Positions 35,679 through 45,695 of a stretch of 64,000 nucleotides of DNA are shown here, piece by piece. How positions within the stretch are numbered: the first letter of the stretch is position 1; the number at the start of each line of letters is the position of its first letter. Both the position numbers and the translations under genes were made by a program. Source of the DNA: Clostridium brassicae (GTDB lineage: Bacteria; Bacillota; Clostridia; Clostridiales; Clostridiaceae); assembly GCF_026738875.1 (NCBI RefSeq), contig NZ_JAPQFJ010000004.1, positions 124,001 to 188,000 on the forward strand, written 5' to 3'. The notes under the pieces are model-generated. The model made no database searches and was not told where the DNA came from. It was given only the letters and a program-made list of their open reading frames with translations.

Positions 35679-35718
35679 TAAATATTCCTCCTATTTTATA
35701 ACTATAATTTACTTAACT

Positions 35719-35754
35719 CAACAAAAGATAATGACATTTCGTCATTATCTTTTG
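35719..35754 (-). other. Intercistronic hairpin after the binding-protein gene
   Basis: ACAAAAGATAATGAC and GTCATTATCTTTTGT form a perfect 15-bp stem with loop GAAAT, between the solute-binding and permease genes and without a T run. Such hairpins commonly protect the binding-protein mRNA so that it is made in excess. Confidence 0.65.
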
Positions 35755-35814
35755 TCATGGATTTTAAACAAAAATTCTTTTTTAAATAATTATTCAAATT
35801 TCTATTTAGAAAAT

Positions 35815-36666
35815 TTATTCAACCATTTCATTTGCTTTTATAACAAAAGCATCTATTTTACCCTCAGAAGTTAATTTGTCTATAGTCTTATTCATAAGTT
35901 CTACTAAATCAGTACTTCCTTTTTTAACAGCTATTGCTGCACCTTCTCCGATATTATCCACTTTAACATTAGCTACCACTATATCGGGGTTTTTAGCTGC
36001 ATAAGACTTTGCAACAGGTCCTTCTACAACTATTGCATCACATCTCTTCGTTTTAAGAGATAATGTTAAGTCTGTAACCTTACTTAATGAAACTATACTA
36101 GCATTTTTAATTTGTTTTCTTGCAATTTCATCTTGAATTGATGCCTTTTGAGCTCCTATTTTCTTACCTGTAAAATCGTCTAAGCTCTTAAACTTATCTT
36201 TATCTTCAGTTCTAATCATTATAGCTTGTTCTGCTTTATAATATAATTTTGTAAAGTCAACTTCCTTTTTTCTTTTCTCATCTGGTGTCATTCCAGATAT
36301 TAAAAGATCTACTTTTCCTGTTTGAAGTGATGGTATAAGTCCATCAAATCCCATATCTTTTATTTCTAATTTAACACCAAGATCTTTAGCTATCTCTTTA
36401 GCTATTTCAATGTCAAAACCAATAATTTCATCTTTTCCATTTACTTTCTTATGGAATTCATATGGTGGATAATCTGCACAAGTTCCAAGAACTAACTTAC
36501 CAGATTTTTTTATTCTATCAACTTCTCCACCTTCTGATTTATTCTCTACTTTTTGTTTATTGTCTGCTGAAGGAGCCTCAGCTTTTTTGCCGCATCCTGT
36601 AAAACCAGCAGCTAAGCATAATATCATTGAAAATATTATGGCTTTAAATTTCTTATTCTTAATCAT
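35815..36666 (-). CDS. Polar amino acid ABC transporter, substrate-binding lipoprotein
   Basis: First gene of the importer operon, 283 residues with lipobox FTGC and Cys25. The SBP_bac_3 fold shows LVLGTCADYPPYEFHK, IGFDIEIAKEIAKDLG and GFDGLIPSLQTGKVDLLISGM (in parts), followed by TPDEKRKKEVDFT. An arginine/aspartate clamp for the amino acid carboxyl and amino groups is expected in the MTPDEKRKK segment. The ligand cannot be read from sequence. Confidence 0.92.
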   Translation of the reverse strand: MIKNKKFKAIIFSMILCLAAGFTGCGKKAEAPSADNKQKVENKSEGGEVDRIKKSGKLVLGTCADYPPYEFHKKVNGKDEIIGFDIEIAKEIAKDLGVKLEIKDMGFDGLIPSLQTGKVDLLISGMTPDEKRKKEVDFTKLYYKAEQAIMIRTEDKDKFKSLDDFTGKKIGAQKASIQDEIARKQIKNASIVSLSKVTDLTLSLKTKRCDAIVVEGPVAKSYAAKNPDIVVANVKVDNIGEGAAIAVKKGSTDLVELMNKTIDKLTSEGKIDAFVIKANEMVE

Positions 36667-36895
36667 ACATATTTCCCCCTAAATCCGAATTTATTTCTTT
36701 GTATTATTATACATCTATCTTTATATTTATTCAACATTTTTTTATATTTATTCTCCTTTACTTTATATCTATTTTTTTACTTTTATTGTTTACTTTTCCT
36801 GTATAAGTGCTATAATTATTTTGATTTCAGAATATTTATTATTTTAAGATCATTTCAATATATCGTTTATCACTATTTACAGGGGGAATTCCATC

Positions 36896-38095
36896 ATGTT
36901 ATCTATTCATTTTTTGTTAGACCTAGCTATTATTTTACTAAGCACTAAAACTTTAGGATTATTTACTAGACGAATTAAGATGCCTCAAGTGGTTGGTGCA
37001 TTATTAGCTGGTATTATTCTCGGCCCATCATTCTTGGGTATTGTTCACGAAACAGATTTCATATCTAAAATGGCTGAACTTGGTGTTATTGTATTAATGT
37101 TTGAAGCTGGTCTAGAAACAGACTTTAAGGAACTAAAAAAATGTGGGAAAGCATCTTTTGTTATTGCCCTTATAGGTGTTATTGTTCCCCTATTAGGTGG
37201 TTTTATAGCTGCGAGTTTATTCAATGAGGGAAAAATTTTATTAAATCTACCTAATAAAGAATTACTACAAAATATATTTATAGGCGTTATTTTAACAGCT
37301 ACCTCTGTAAGTATTACTGTAGAGACTCTTCAAGAGCTTGGCAAATTAAAAACCAGTTCAGGTTTTGCAATATTAGGTGCTGCAATTATAGATGACATTT
37401 TAGGTATAATTCTTCTAACGCTAATAACAAGTACCAAAGATTCATCGATTAATATAAGCATTGTATTATTAAAAATAGTAGCATTTTTCTTAATTGCTAC
37501 ACTTATAGGTCTCTTATTTAGAAAGATTTTTTCTCTTATAAGTGATCGTGTTGGTTTAAAACGTAGAATTGCCTTATTTGCCTTTTCGTTTTGTTTAATT
37601 ATGGCTTTTATTGCGGAAGAATATTTTGGTGTAGCTGATATTACTGGTGCCTATATTGCTGGAGTAGTAATATCTAATACAATATACTCAAATTATGTTA
37701 AAAAGAAAATTGAAAATATTTCTTTCCTTTTACTATCTCCAATTTTTTTCGCAAGCATAGGAATAAATATGACATTAACAACTAACAATAGTTCTATGTT
37801 AATATTTACCTTAATATTAACACTTGTAGCCATCTTAACTAAGGTTATAGGTTGTGGGTTAGGTGCTAAAATATGTGGATATAATAGAAATAGTTGTTTA
37901 CAAATTGGTGTTGGTATGGTTTCAAGAGGTGAGGTAGCTTTAATTGTTGCTAATAAAGGAGCTGCTGTTGGAATCCTGAACAAACAATTCTTTGCTCCTA
38001 TCATATCCGTAGTTATTATAACAACGCTCTTAACACCTATACTTTTAAAATTTGTTTATAGCGAAAGATTCACTAGTACAAATGCTGCAGCTTAG
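36896..38095 (+). CDS. CPA2-family Na+(K+)/H+ antiporter
   Basis: A 399-residue, about 12-helix membrane antiporter. The family start is TRRIKMPQVVGALLAGIILGP. ILTATSVSITVETLQELG and AAIIDDILGIILLTLI carry the ion-site Asp pair (AAIIDD near 165). Late motifs GVGMVSRGEVALIVANKGA also fit. It lacks the C-terminal TrkA-N domain of KefB. It exchanges Na+ or K+ for protons. GGGGGAATTCCATC precedes the ATG. It is monocistronic, with a terminator at 38170-38214. Confidence 0.9.
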   Translation: MLSIHFLLDLAIILLSTKTLGLFTRRIKMPQVVGALLAGIILGPSFLGIVHETDFISKMAELGVIVLMFEAGLETDFKELKKCGKASFVIALIGVIVPLLGGFIAASLFNEGKILLNLPNKELLQNIFIGVILTATSVSITVETLQELGKLKTSSGFAILGAAIIDDILGIILLTLITSTKDSSINISIVLLKIVAFFLIATLIGLLFRKIFSLISDRVGLKRRIALFAFSFCLIMAFIAEEYFGVADITGAYIAGVVISNTIYSNYVKKKIENISFLLLSPIFFASIGINMTLTTNNSSMLIFTLILTLVAILTKVIGCGLGAKICGYNRNSCLQIGVGMVSRGEVALIVANKGAAVGILNKQFFAPIISVVIITTLLTPILLKFVYSERFTSTNAAA

Positions 38096-38169
38096 AAAAA
38101 TGTTGCTATGCAACCTTATTATAATAAGCCTAATCTCATTAAGGTATAGCTTCTTTTATAATAATAACA

Positions 38170-38214
38170 AAAACAGTTAATGAAAAATCAAGTTTTTCAT
38201 TAACTGTTTTTTTA
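38170..38214. terminator. Bidirectional terminator between the antiporter gene and accA
   Basis: AAAACAGTTAATGAAAAA and TTTTTCATTAACTGTTTT pair perfectly (18 bp) and are flanked by A and T runs. It ends both the antiporter and the fab/acc operon transcripts. Confidence 0.85.
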
Positions 38215-38239
38215 ATTTAAATAATATTGATACTAAAAA

Positions 38240-39184
38240 TTATTCTAAAACCGATCCTACATTTCTAAACTTACTATATCTTTCACTTAAAGTTTCTTCA
38301 ATATTTTCTAGTCTTTCTTTAAATGGTACTTTAAGTAAATGTTCTTTCACTCTTGAAATTATTTCATCAGGATTTTTATGAGCTCCTCCTTGAGGTTCTT
38401 CTATTACTTTATCTATCATTCCATAATTTTTTAAATCTTGGGCTGTGATTTTCATAATAGCTGCAGCCTCTTTTACTCTTGAAGCATCCTTCCAAAGAAT
38501 GCTTGCAAATCCTTCTGGTGAAAGAACTGAATATACTGAATGCTCTAGCATCCATATCTCATCACCTACAGACAAAGCTAAGGCTCCTCCACTTCCGCCT
38601 TCACCTATAACTATAGAAATTATTGGGGTTTTTAAGCTAGCCATATCCATTAAATTTTTTGCAATAGCTTCTCCTTGCCCTCTTTCTTCTGCACCCATAC
38701 CTGGGAAAGCTCCTGGTGTATCTATAAAACAAATTACTGGTCTTTTAAATTTTTCAGCTTGCTTCATTAACCTTAATGCTTTTCTATACCCTTCAGGATT
38801 TGGCATTCCAAAATTTCTTTTGATATTTTCTTTAACATTTCTTCCTTTTTGTTGTCCTATAACTGTAACAGGCATTCCATTTAACTTTGCAAGTCCCCCT
38901 ATAATTGCAGGATCATCCTTGTAATACCTATCTCCATGAAGTTCTATAAATGAATCAAAAATTCCTTGTATATAATCAAGAGAGGTTGGACGTTCTAAAA
39001 CTCTAGCTAATGTTAATTTATCTAAAGGAGTTAAATTTTTATAAGCTTCGTTTTTAAATTCCTCAAGTTCATTCTCTAATTTATTAATTTCAGAAGATAA
39101 ATCCACATTTTTTTCTTTAGCAAACTCAACTAATTCCTCTATTTTTTTAGCAAGTTCTTTAATTTTTTTCTCACACTCTAGCAT
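38240..39184 (-). CDS. accA: Acetyl-CoA carboxylase, carboxyltransferase alpha subunit
   Basis: Last gene of the fatty-acid operon, 314 residues. The carboxyltransferase alpha subunit works with AccD to move CO2 from carboxybiotin to acetyl-CoA. It begins with a coiled-coil (about 1-50). Motifs are [22 protein letters not shown], the CoA-site [19 protein letters not shown] and [17 protein letters not shown]. Spacing to accD is 19 bp. Confidence 0.96.
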   Translation of the reverse strand: MLECEKKIKELAKKIEELVEFAKEKNVDLSSEINKLENELEEFKNEAYKNLTPLDKLTLARVLERPTSLDYIQGIFDSFIELHGDRYYKDDPAIIGGLAKLNGMPVTVIGQQKGRNVKENIKRNFGMPNPEGYRKALRLMKQAEKFKRPVICFIDTPGAFPGMGAEERGQGEAIAKNLMDMASLKTPIISIVIGEGGSGGALALSVGDEIWMLEHSVYSVLSPEGFASILWKDASRVKEAAAIMKITAQDLKNYGMIDKVIEEPQGGAHKNPDEIISRVKEHLLKVPFKERLENIEETLSERYSKFRNVGSVLE

Positions 39185-39203
39185 AACTTAACACCACCTC
39201 TTC

Positions 39204-40070
39204 CTAGTGCATATCAACAATCTTATATAAAGTCTTTTTCAACTCTTTTCTCTCAACTATCTTATCTAAAAAACCATGCTCTAATAAAAACTCCGCCTTT
39301 TGAAAATCTTCTGGAAGTTTTTGTCTTATAGTTTGTTCTATAACCCTTCTTCCTGCAAAACCAATTATTGTTCCCGGCTCTGATAGTATTATATCTCCAA
39401 GCATAGCAAAACTAGCTGTAACCCCTCCTGTTGTGGGATCAGTAATTATAGGTATGTATAGAAGCCCTGCTTCACTATGTCTTCCTACCACAGCACTTGT
39501 CTTTGCCATTTGCATAAGTGAATACATTCCTTCTTGCATTCGCGCCCCACCTGAAGCAGTAAAAATAATTACTGGTAGCCTTTCCTCTGTAGCTTTTTCT
39601 ATAGCTCTTGTTATTTTTTCACCGACTACAGATCCCATACTTCCCATCATAAAATTACTGTCCATAACTCCTATTACAACATCTTTTCCATATATCTTAC
39701 CGTATCCAGCTACAAAGCCTTCCTCTAACCCCGTTTCTTCTTTTGACTTTGCAACCTTATCTTCATATTGTGGAAAATCTAACGGATTTACAGTTTTTAA
39801 ATCTCGGTCTATCTCTCTGAAAGTTCCTGTATCTATAACTAATTCAATTCTTTCTTTAGCATTCATTCTATAGTATTTACCACAAGATGTGCAGACTTTA
39901 GCATTATCCTCTAAATCTTTTTTATACATTATATTTCCACAAGTGTTGCACTTAATCCACATACCACCTGGGATATTAGGAGCTACTTCTTCTTTATTTT
40001 CAATTTTATCCACAGCATTTTTTAAAGTTATATATTTTCTTTTTTTAAAAACTGGTTTAAATTTAAACAT
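39204..40070 (-). CDS. accD: Acetyl-CoA carboxylase, carboxyltransferase beta subunit
   Basis: Partner of AccA, 288 residues from the ATG at 40070 (AGGTGAATATC upstream; a GTG 9 bases earlier is rejected because it overlaps the ribosome site). An N-terminal four-cysteine zinc ribbon, [18 protein letters not shown] then [12 protein letters not shown], is followed by the crotonase-like core with [19 protein letters not shown] and [16 protein letters not shown]. Confidence 0.95.
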   Translation of the reverse strand: MFKFKPVFKKRKYITLKNAVDKIENKEEVAPNIPGGMWIKCNTCGNIMYKKDLEDNAKVCTSCGKYYRMNAKERIELVIDTGTFREIDRDLKTVNPLDFPQYEDKVAKSKEETGLEEGFVAGYGKIYGKDVVIGVMDSNFMMGSMGSVVGEKITRAIEKATEERLPVIIFTASGGARMQEGMYSLMQMAKTSAVVGRHSEAGLLYIPIITDPTTGGVTASFAMLGDIILSEPGTIIGFAGRRVIEQTIRQKLPEDFQKAEFLLEHGFLDKIVERKELKKTLYKIVDMH

Positions 40071-40084
40071 GATATTCACCTACC

Positions 40085-41434
40085 TTAAAACAACGTATCT
40101 TCGTTGCTTTGGATAAATCCTGTATCATAATCTCCCTTTTGAAAACTATCATTGTACAGTATATTCAACTGAAATTCTATATTTGTATCTATTCCATCTA
40201 TAAGAAACTCTTCAAGTGATCTCTTCATCTTACTTATGGCTTCTTTTCTATCTGCGCCATGCACTATTAATTTAGCAACCATAGAATCATAAGTAGGGGG
40301 TATAGTATATCCTTGGTATATAGAACTGTCTATTCTAACTCCACTTCCTCCTGGCAAATGTTCTAAAGTTATAGTTCCTGGTGAAGGTCTAAAACCTTTT
40401 TTAGGATTTTCTGCATTAATTCTACATTCTATGGAATGCCCTTTAATATCTATATCTTCTTGTGAAAATTCAATTTTTTCTCCTGCGGAAACTCTTATTT
40501 GCTCTTTTACTAAATCTACTCCTGTTATCATTTCTGTTATTGGATGTTCTACTTGTATTCTTGTATTCATTTCCATAAAATAAAAATTAAAATTCTTATC
40601 AACCAAAAACTCTATTGTTCCCACACTTTTATAATTAACAGATTTTGCTGCTTTAACTGCAACTTCACCCATTTTTTTTCTAAGTTCATGTGACATAACA
40701 GGACTAGGAGCTTCCTCCAAAACCTTCTGATTTCTTCTTTGTATAGAACAATCTCTTTCACATAAATGAATAACATTCCCATAATTATCTGCTAAAATCT
40801 GAAACTCTATATGACGAGGTTTTTCAATAAATTTTTCAATATACATTGTATCATCACCAAAAGCTACTTTTGCTTCCGATTTAGCTGTTTCAAAAGCTTT
40901 TTTTAATTCTTCTTTAGCTCTAACAATTCTTATGCCTCTTCCTCCGCCTCCAGCTGAAGCCTTTACCATAATAGGATATCCTATTCTATCCGCTTCTTTT
41001 AAAGCATCTTCTACAGTTTCTATGCTTCCTTCTGTTCCAGGAATTACAGGAACTCCTGACTTTAACATTATTTCTCTAGCTTTTGACTTATTGCCCATAT
41101 TGTCTATAGTTTCAGCATCTGGCCCTATGAAAGTTATATTACATTCTTTACACATTTGAGCAAATTTGCTGTTTTCAGATAAAAAACCAAACCCTGGATG
41201 AATAGCTTGTGCTCCAGTTAGTACCGTAGCACTTATTATATTTTCCATGTTTAAATAACTATCCTGTGCTTTACCAGGTCCTATGCAAACTGCTTCATCT
41301 GCCATTTGAACATGAAGCGCATTTCTATCTACTTCAGAATATACTGCTACAGTTTCTATGCCCATTTCTCTGCAAGCTCTAATTACTCTGACAGCAATTT
41401 CTCCACGATTAGCAATTAAAATTTTATTAAACAT
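40085..41434 (-). CDS. accC: Biotin carboxylase
   Basis: ATP-grasp enzyme that carboxylates the biotin on AccB, 449 residues. It starts MFNKILIANRGEIAVRVIRAC. It has the glycine-rich ATP loop KASAGGGGRGIRIV near 160, HLCERDCSIQRRNQK near 230, and the catalytic EMNTRIQVEHPITE near 288. It is the standard bacterial single-subunit form, not a pyruvate carboxylase. Confidence 0.96.
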   Translation of the reverse strand: MFNKILIANRGEIAVRVIRACREMGIETVAVYSEVDRNALHVQMADEAVCIGPGKAQDSYLNMENIISATVLTGAQAIHPGFGFLSENSKFAQMCKECNITFIGPDAETIDNMGNKSKAREIMLKSGVPVIPGTEGSIETVEDALKEADRIGYPIMVKASAGGGGRGIRIVRAKEELKKAFETAKSEAKVAFGDDTMYIEKFIEKPRHIEFQILADNYGNVIHLCERDCSIQRRNQKVLEEAPSPVMSHELRKKMGEVAVKAAKSVNYKSVGTIEFLVDKNFNFYFMEMNTRIQVEHPITEMITGVDLVKEQIRVSAGEKIEFSQEDIDIKGHSIECRINAENPKKGFRPSPGTITLEHLPGGSGVRIDSSIYQGYTIPPTYDSMVAKLIVHGADRKEAISKMKRSLEEFLIDGIDTNIEFQLNILYNDSFQKGDYDTGFIQSNEDTLF

Positions 41435-41479
41435 TTTTCCACCTACCCCTAAAATTTCAGTAAACTGAAATTCCTTTCA

Positions 41480-41908
41480 TTACTTACCTATTGCAAACAT
41501 TAATTCAGCTTCACATGCCTTTTCTCCGTTAACTGTAGCTATTCCTTTTCCTATTCCAGCAGGTCCTTTCATCTTAATTATTTCTACTTCTAGTTTAATA
41601 ACGTCTCCTGGAATAACTTTTCTTCTAAATTTAGCCTTGTTTATGCCCCCAAAATAAGCTATCTTGCCTTTAAATTCTTCTTTACTTAAAAGAGCTACAG
41701 CACCTACCTGCGCAAGCGCTTCTACAATTAACACTCCTGGCATAACAGGCTCTTGTGGAAAATGTCCTTGAAAAAAATACTCATTCATAGTAACATTTTT
41801 ATATCCAACAGCCTTTTGCCCTTCTTCTATCTCCTCTATTTTATCTACAAGTAAGAAGGGGTATCTATGTGGTAAAATCTCTTGTATTTCTTTTATACTT
41901 AATGACAT
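41480..41908 (-). CDS. fabZ: 3-hydroxyacyl-ACP dehydratase FabZ
   Basis: Removes water from 3-hydroxyacyl-ACP in each elongation cycle. The 142-residue hot-dog fold has [15 protein letters not shown] and the catalytic His/Glu in [20 protein letters not shown]. No fabA, fabM or fabN homologue is seen in the operon. How the cis double bond for unsaturated fatty acids is introduced here is not explained by this window. Confidence 0.95.
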   Translation of the reverse strand: MSLSIKEIQEILPHRYPFLLVDKIEEIEEGQKAVGYKNVTMNEYFFQGHFPQEPVMPGVLIVEALAQVGAVALLSKEEFKGKIAYFGGINKAKFRRKVIPGDVIKLEVEIIKMKGPAGIGKGIATVNGEKACEAELMFAIGK

Positions 41909-41922
41909 AAGTTTTCTCTCCC

Positions 41923-42414
41923 TTAAAGCTTTTTTACGGTGAATATTGGCTGACCATATTCAACCATATCTTCATTTTGCACTAATATTTGTACAATTTC
42001 ATAATCATCTTCTGCTTCTATTTCATTCATAAGCTTCATAGCTTCTATTATACAAAGAGTTTCACCTTTCTTAACCTTGCTACCTTCTTTAACAAAGGTA
42101 TCTTCACCTGGAGCTGGTGAGCTGTAATAAGTTCCTACAATAGGAGATTTTATAGTTATAATATTATCACTAATTATCCTTTGCGGTAAAGACTCTTCTT
42201 GCTTTTCTATATCTAAATTTGAATTTTCCAAACTTATTTCTTGCATAATTTGCTTTTTATTTATATCATTTTGATTTTCTTCTATTACTGAGACATCCTC
42301 ATTTTCTAGTGTTTTTTTCATTTTTATACTGATTTCTTCAGTCTCTATTTCCAAAGAAGTAAGTCTAGATTCACTCATTAATTTTATCATATCTTTAATA
42401 TCTCTATAATCCAT
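41923..42414 (-). CDS. accB: Biotin carboxyl carrier protein
   Basis: A 163-residue carrier from the ATG at 42414 (GAGAGGTAGGATT upstream, inside the fabF end). It has an N-terminal helix, then a variable Glu/Asn/Gln-rich linker (about 40-85), then the biotinyl domain with the biotinylated lysine in [16 protein letters not shown]. An [18 protein letters not shown] loop precedes it. The gene is translationally coupled to fabF by a short overlap. Confidence 0.94.
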   Translation of the reverse strand: MDYRDIKDMIKLMSESRLTSLEIETEEISIKMKKTLENEDVSVIEENQNDINKKQIMQEISLENSNLDIEKQEESLPQRIISDNIITIKSPIVGTYYSSPAPGEDTFVKEGSKVKKGETLCIIEAMKLMNEIEAEDDYEIVQILVQNEDMVEYGQPIFTVKKL

Positions 42415-42418
42415 AATC

Positions 42419-43660
42419 CTACCTCTCACTCCATTTCTTTATTACTATTGATGCATTGTGTCCACCAAATCCTAGAGAATTAGAAAGAGCATATTCTAAC
42501 TCCTGTTCTCTTCCTTTGTTTGGAACATAATCTAAATCACATTCCTCATCTTTTACATTAAGACCTACAGTCGGTGGTACAAATCCCTCTTCTAATGCTT
42601 TAGTACAAACAATAGCCTCTATAGCTCCTGCTGCTCCAAGCAAGTGTCCTGTCATAGACTTTGTCGAACTTATTGGTATATCATAAGCTTTTTCTCCAAA
42701 TACACTTTTTATTGCTTCTGTTTCAAATTTATCATTGTAAGGTGTACTTGTTCCATGAGCGTTTATATAAGACAATTGTTCTGGTTTAATATCGGCATCA
42801 GAAATTGCTAGATTTATAGCTCTTGCAGCACCTTCTCCCCCTGGTGCTGGTGATGTCATATGGTAAGCATCACAAGTTGCTCCGTAGCCAACAATTTCTC
42901 CATATATCTTTGCGCCTCTTTTTACTGCATGTTCAAGAGACTCTAACACTAATATACCTGAACCTTCTCCCATAACAAATCCGTCACGTTCTTTATCAAA
43001 AGGTATAGAGGCTCTTTTTGCATCATTACTTGTACTTAATGCCGTAAGCGATTGGAACCCCGCTACTGCTAGAGGAGTAATTGACCCTTCGGCGCCTCCA
43101 GCTATAATAATATCAGACAACCCATTCCTAATATTATGGAAAGCTTCTCCAATAGCATGTGTTCCTGTAGCACAAGCGGTTACTACTGTAGTACATATCC
43201 CTTTAGCACCATACTTAATTGCAATATTTCCAGCAGCCATATTACTTATTATCATAGGAATAAAGAAAGGAGATACTCTCTTTGGTCCCTTTTCTAAAAG
43301 TTTTTTATGCTGTTCTTCTATAGTAATTATTCCACCAATTCCTGAACCAACTATTACACCAAATCTTTCTGAGTCTATTTCATCAAGATTAAGTGCAGAA
43401 CATTTTACAGCTTCATCAGCTGCTGCTATAGCAAATTGACAAAATCTATCCATTCTTCTAGCATCTCTTTTATCAATATGATCTTCTGCCTTAAAATCCT
43501 TAACTTCCGCAGCTAATTTAACCTTGTAGTCTGCTGTATCAAAGGCTGTTATTTCATTTACTCCACATATGCCTTCTTTTATATTATTCCAAAAAGTGCT
43601 AACATTATTTCCTATAGGCGTAACTGCTCCTATTCCTGTGATTACAACTCTATTTTTCAC
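42419..43660 (-). CDS. fabF: 3-oxoacyl-ACP synthase II FabF
   Basis: Condensing enzyme of chain elongation, 413 residues, starting with GTG at 43660 (GAGGAGTGAAGTAAG upstream). The Cys-His-His triad is present: VVTACATGTHAIGEAF (Cys near 163), NAHGTSTPYND (His near 303) and MTGHLLGAAGAIEA (His near 340). Confidence 0.95.
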   Translation of the reverse strand: MKNRVVITGIGAVTPIGNNVSTFWNNIKEGICGVNEITAFDTADYKVKLAAEVKDFKAEDHIDKRDARRMDRFCQFAIAAADEAVKCSALNLDEIDSERFGVIVGSGIGGIITIEEQHKKLLEKGPKRVSPFFIPMIISNMAAGNIAIKYGAKGICTTVVTACATGTHAIGEAFHNIRNGLSDIIIAGGAEGSITPLAVAGFQSLTALSTSNDAKRASIPFDKERDGFVMGEGSGILVLESLEHAVKRGAKIYGEIVGYGATCDAYHMTSPAPGGEGAARAINLAISDADIKPEQLSYINAHGTSTPYNDKFETEAIKSVFGEKAYDIPISSTKSMTGHLLGAAGAIEAIVCTKALEEGFVPPTVGLNVKDEECDLDYVPNKGREQELEYALSNSLGFGGHNASIVIKKWSER

Positions 43661-43804
43661 CTTACTTCACTCCTCTTCAATCTATTTATTTAAATTCCTA
43701 ATTTTCTCTTTTAAACTAGTAAACAATGCACCTAAATATCAGTAACTAGAAATCTAAATGAACTTCCATTTGCTCACTAATAACTAGTATCTAGCTACTA
43801 ATTA
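43661..43804. other. fabG-fabF spacer with CTAGTTACT-type repeats
   Basis: The minus strand contains ACTAGTTATTAGTG, TCTAGTTACTGATA and TTTACTAGTTT in 90 bases. A related pair, ACTGGTTACTGG and TTGGTTACTAA, lies in the fabD-fabG spacer (44640-44720). These may be small dispersed repeats; no function is evident. Confidence 0.35.
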
Positions 43805-44557
43805 CTACATATACATTCCGCCATCAACACTAAGAACTTGCCCCGTTATATATCTTGCCCCTGGCGATGCTAAAAAACCTACTGCTTCTGCTATATCTTC
43901 TGGTTTACCAAATTCTTTTAATGGTATATTATTCTTTACCATCTCTTTTATTTTTTCTGAAACAACATCTGTCATATCACTTTCTATAAATCCAGGTGCA
44001 ATAGCATTCGCAGTTATTCCTCTTGAAGCAATTTCTCTTGCTAAGGATTTTGTAAATCCAAGGATTCCAGCTTTTGCTGCCGCATAATTCGTTTGACCGG
44101 CATTTCCTACAAGCCCTACAAAAGAAGATATATTAATTATTCTTCCACTTCTTTGCTTAGTCATCAATGGTACAACATGTCTTGTACAGTTAAACACACC
44201 TTTTAAATTAACCTCTATAACTCTATCAAAATCTTCTTCCTTCATTCTCATTATTAATCCATCTTTTGTTATGCCTGCATTATTTACTAGAATGTCAACA
44301 TTCCCTAATACTTCGACAGCCGTATCAATTATTTTTTTAGCATCTTCAAATCTACTCACATCGCCTTGAACAACTACTGCTTTAACACCTTTTTCTTCTA
44401 TTTCTTTTGCCACTTCTGCCACTGAAGCTTCACTACTTCTATAATTTAAAACTACATTAGCGCCCATCTCAGCTAACTTTATAGCAATAGCTTTTCCGAT
44501 CCCTCTACTAGCACCTGTAACAACTGCATTTTTACCTGCAAGAACTCTGTTTTTCAT
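43805..44557 (-). CDS. fabG: 3-oxoacyl-ACP reductase FabG
   Basis: NADPH-dependent reduction of 3-oxoacyl-ACP, 250 residues. Rossmann motif VTGASRGIGKAIA and NNAGITKDG are present. The catalytic Ser-Tyr-Lys lie in INISSFVGLVGNAGQTNYAAAKAG (in parts). The C-terminus YITGQVLSVDGGMYM is typical. GGGAGGAATTTAAAGT precedes the ATG. Confidence 0.95.
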   Translation of the reverse strand: MKNRVLAGKNAVVTGASRGIGKAIAIKLAEMGANVVLNYRSSEASVAEVAKEIEEKGVKAVVVQGDVSRFEDAKKIIDTAVEVLGNVDILVNNAGITKDGLIMRMKEEDFDRVIEVNLKGVFNCTRHVVPLMTKQRSGRIINISSFVGLVGNAGQTNYAAAKAGILGFTKSLAREIASRGITANAIAPGFIESDMTDVVSEKIKEMVKNNIPLKEFGKPEDIAEAVGFLASPGARYITGQVLSVDGGMYM

Positions 44558-44762
44558 ACTTTAAATTCCTCCCACTTTACTTCCTATTTATCTTTGATCT
44601 CTATCCTCTAACTTTATCAAAGCGATTCATTCATTATTTTAGAAACTACCTATTCTACAACTTAGTTTAGTAACCAATTTCCAGTAACCAGTACTATATA
44701 ATTTTCTGTTTTATATAAAATTTAATTCACTCAAGATTTACTTACCGTTCATTGGTACATCA

Positions 44763-45695
44763 TTATTGTAAAGCTTCTACTGTCTTTTGTAGTGATTTAA
44801 TATCTTCTACATTAAGTATCTTAGCTGCTCTATCTATCTTTTTAACAAATCCACTAAGAGCCTTTCCTGGTCCTATCTCTACAAATGTATCTACTCCGTC
44901 ATTAATCATATTCTTTATAATATCTTCCCATTTAACAGAACTCATAACCTGTTTTTTTAGAATTTCTCTTACAGATTTTATATCTTCAATATAATTACCA
45001 GTAACATTAGTTAAAACAGGAACATTCATATCTTTAAGTTCTATATGCTTTAATTCTTCATAGAGCTTAATACCAGCACTTTCAAGCATACTAGTATGAA
45101 AAGGAGCACTCACTGAAAGCATCATTACTCTTTTAGCCCCAAGCTCCTTTGCCTTTTCAGAAGCAACTTCAACACCCCTTATTTCCCCGGCAATAACTAT
45201 TTGCCCAGGGCAATTGTAATTTGCCACTTCTACAATTCCTTCACTACTTCCAAATCGGCAAGCTTCCTTAACTTTATCATTATCTAGCCCTAAAATTGCA
45301 GCCATAGTACCAATTCCTTCTGGCACAGCTTCTTGCATATATTTCCCTCTTTTTTTAACAACCTTTACAGCTTCTTCAAACTCTAAAACCCCGCTATAAA
45401 CCAAAGCTGAATATTCTCCAAGGCTAAGCCCTGCTGTAACATCAGCTTTTATTCCAAACTTCTCTAAAACCTTTAATGCTGCTATACTTGTAGTAACAAT
45501 AGCAGGTTGAGTATTTTCCGTTTTATTTAACTCCTCTTTACTTCCCTCAAAGCATAAATTGCTTATTGAAAATCCTAAAGCTTCATCTGCTTTTGTATAT
45601 ATATCTTTGCACTCTTGAAAGTTATCATAAAGTTCTTTTCCCATACCTACATATTGAGCACCTTGACCTGAAAATATAAATGCTGTTTTACTCAT
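44763..45695 (-). CDS. fabD: Malonyl-CoA:ACP transacylase FabD
   Basis: Loads malonyl groups onto ACP, 310 residues. It has the oxyanion motif FIFSGQGAQYVGMGKEL, nucleophile Ser in AGLSLGEYSAL near 92, and His in SVSAPFHTSMLE near 200. Its start overlaps the fabK end by 8 bp. Confidence 0.95.
   Translation of the reverse strand: MSKTAFIFSGQGAQYVGMGKELYDNFQECKDIYTKADEALGFSISNLCFEGSKEELNKTENTQPAIVTTSIAALKVLEKFGIKADVTAGLSLGEYSALVYSGVLEFEEAVKVVKKRGKYMQEAVPEGIGTMAAILGLDNDKVKEACRFGSSEGIVEVANYNCPGQIVIAGEIRGVEVASEKAKELGAKRVMMLSVSAPFHTSMLESAGIKLYEELKHIELKDMNVPVLTNVTGNYIEDIKSVREILKKQVMSSVKWEDIIKNMINDGVDTFVEIGPGKALSGFVKKIDRAAKILNVEDIKSLQKTVEALQ

Noticed and set aside
38445-38924. 159-codon plus-strand ORF
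   Set aside because: It is the antisense shadow of accA, with no ribosome site and a composition set by the opposite frame.
39433-39873. 146-codon plus-strand ORF
   Set aside because: Antisense shadow of accD; same reasoning.
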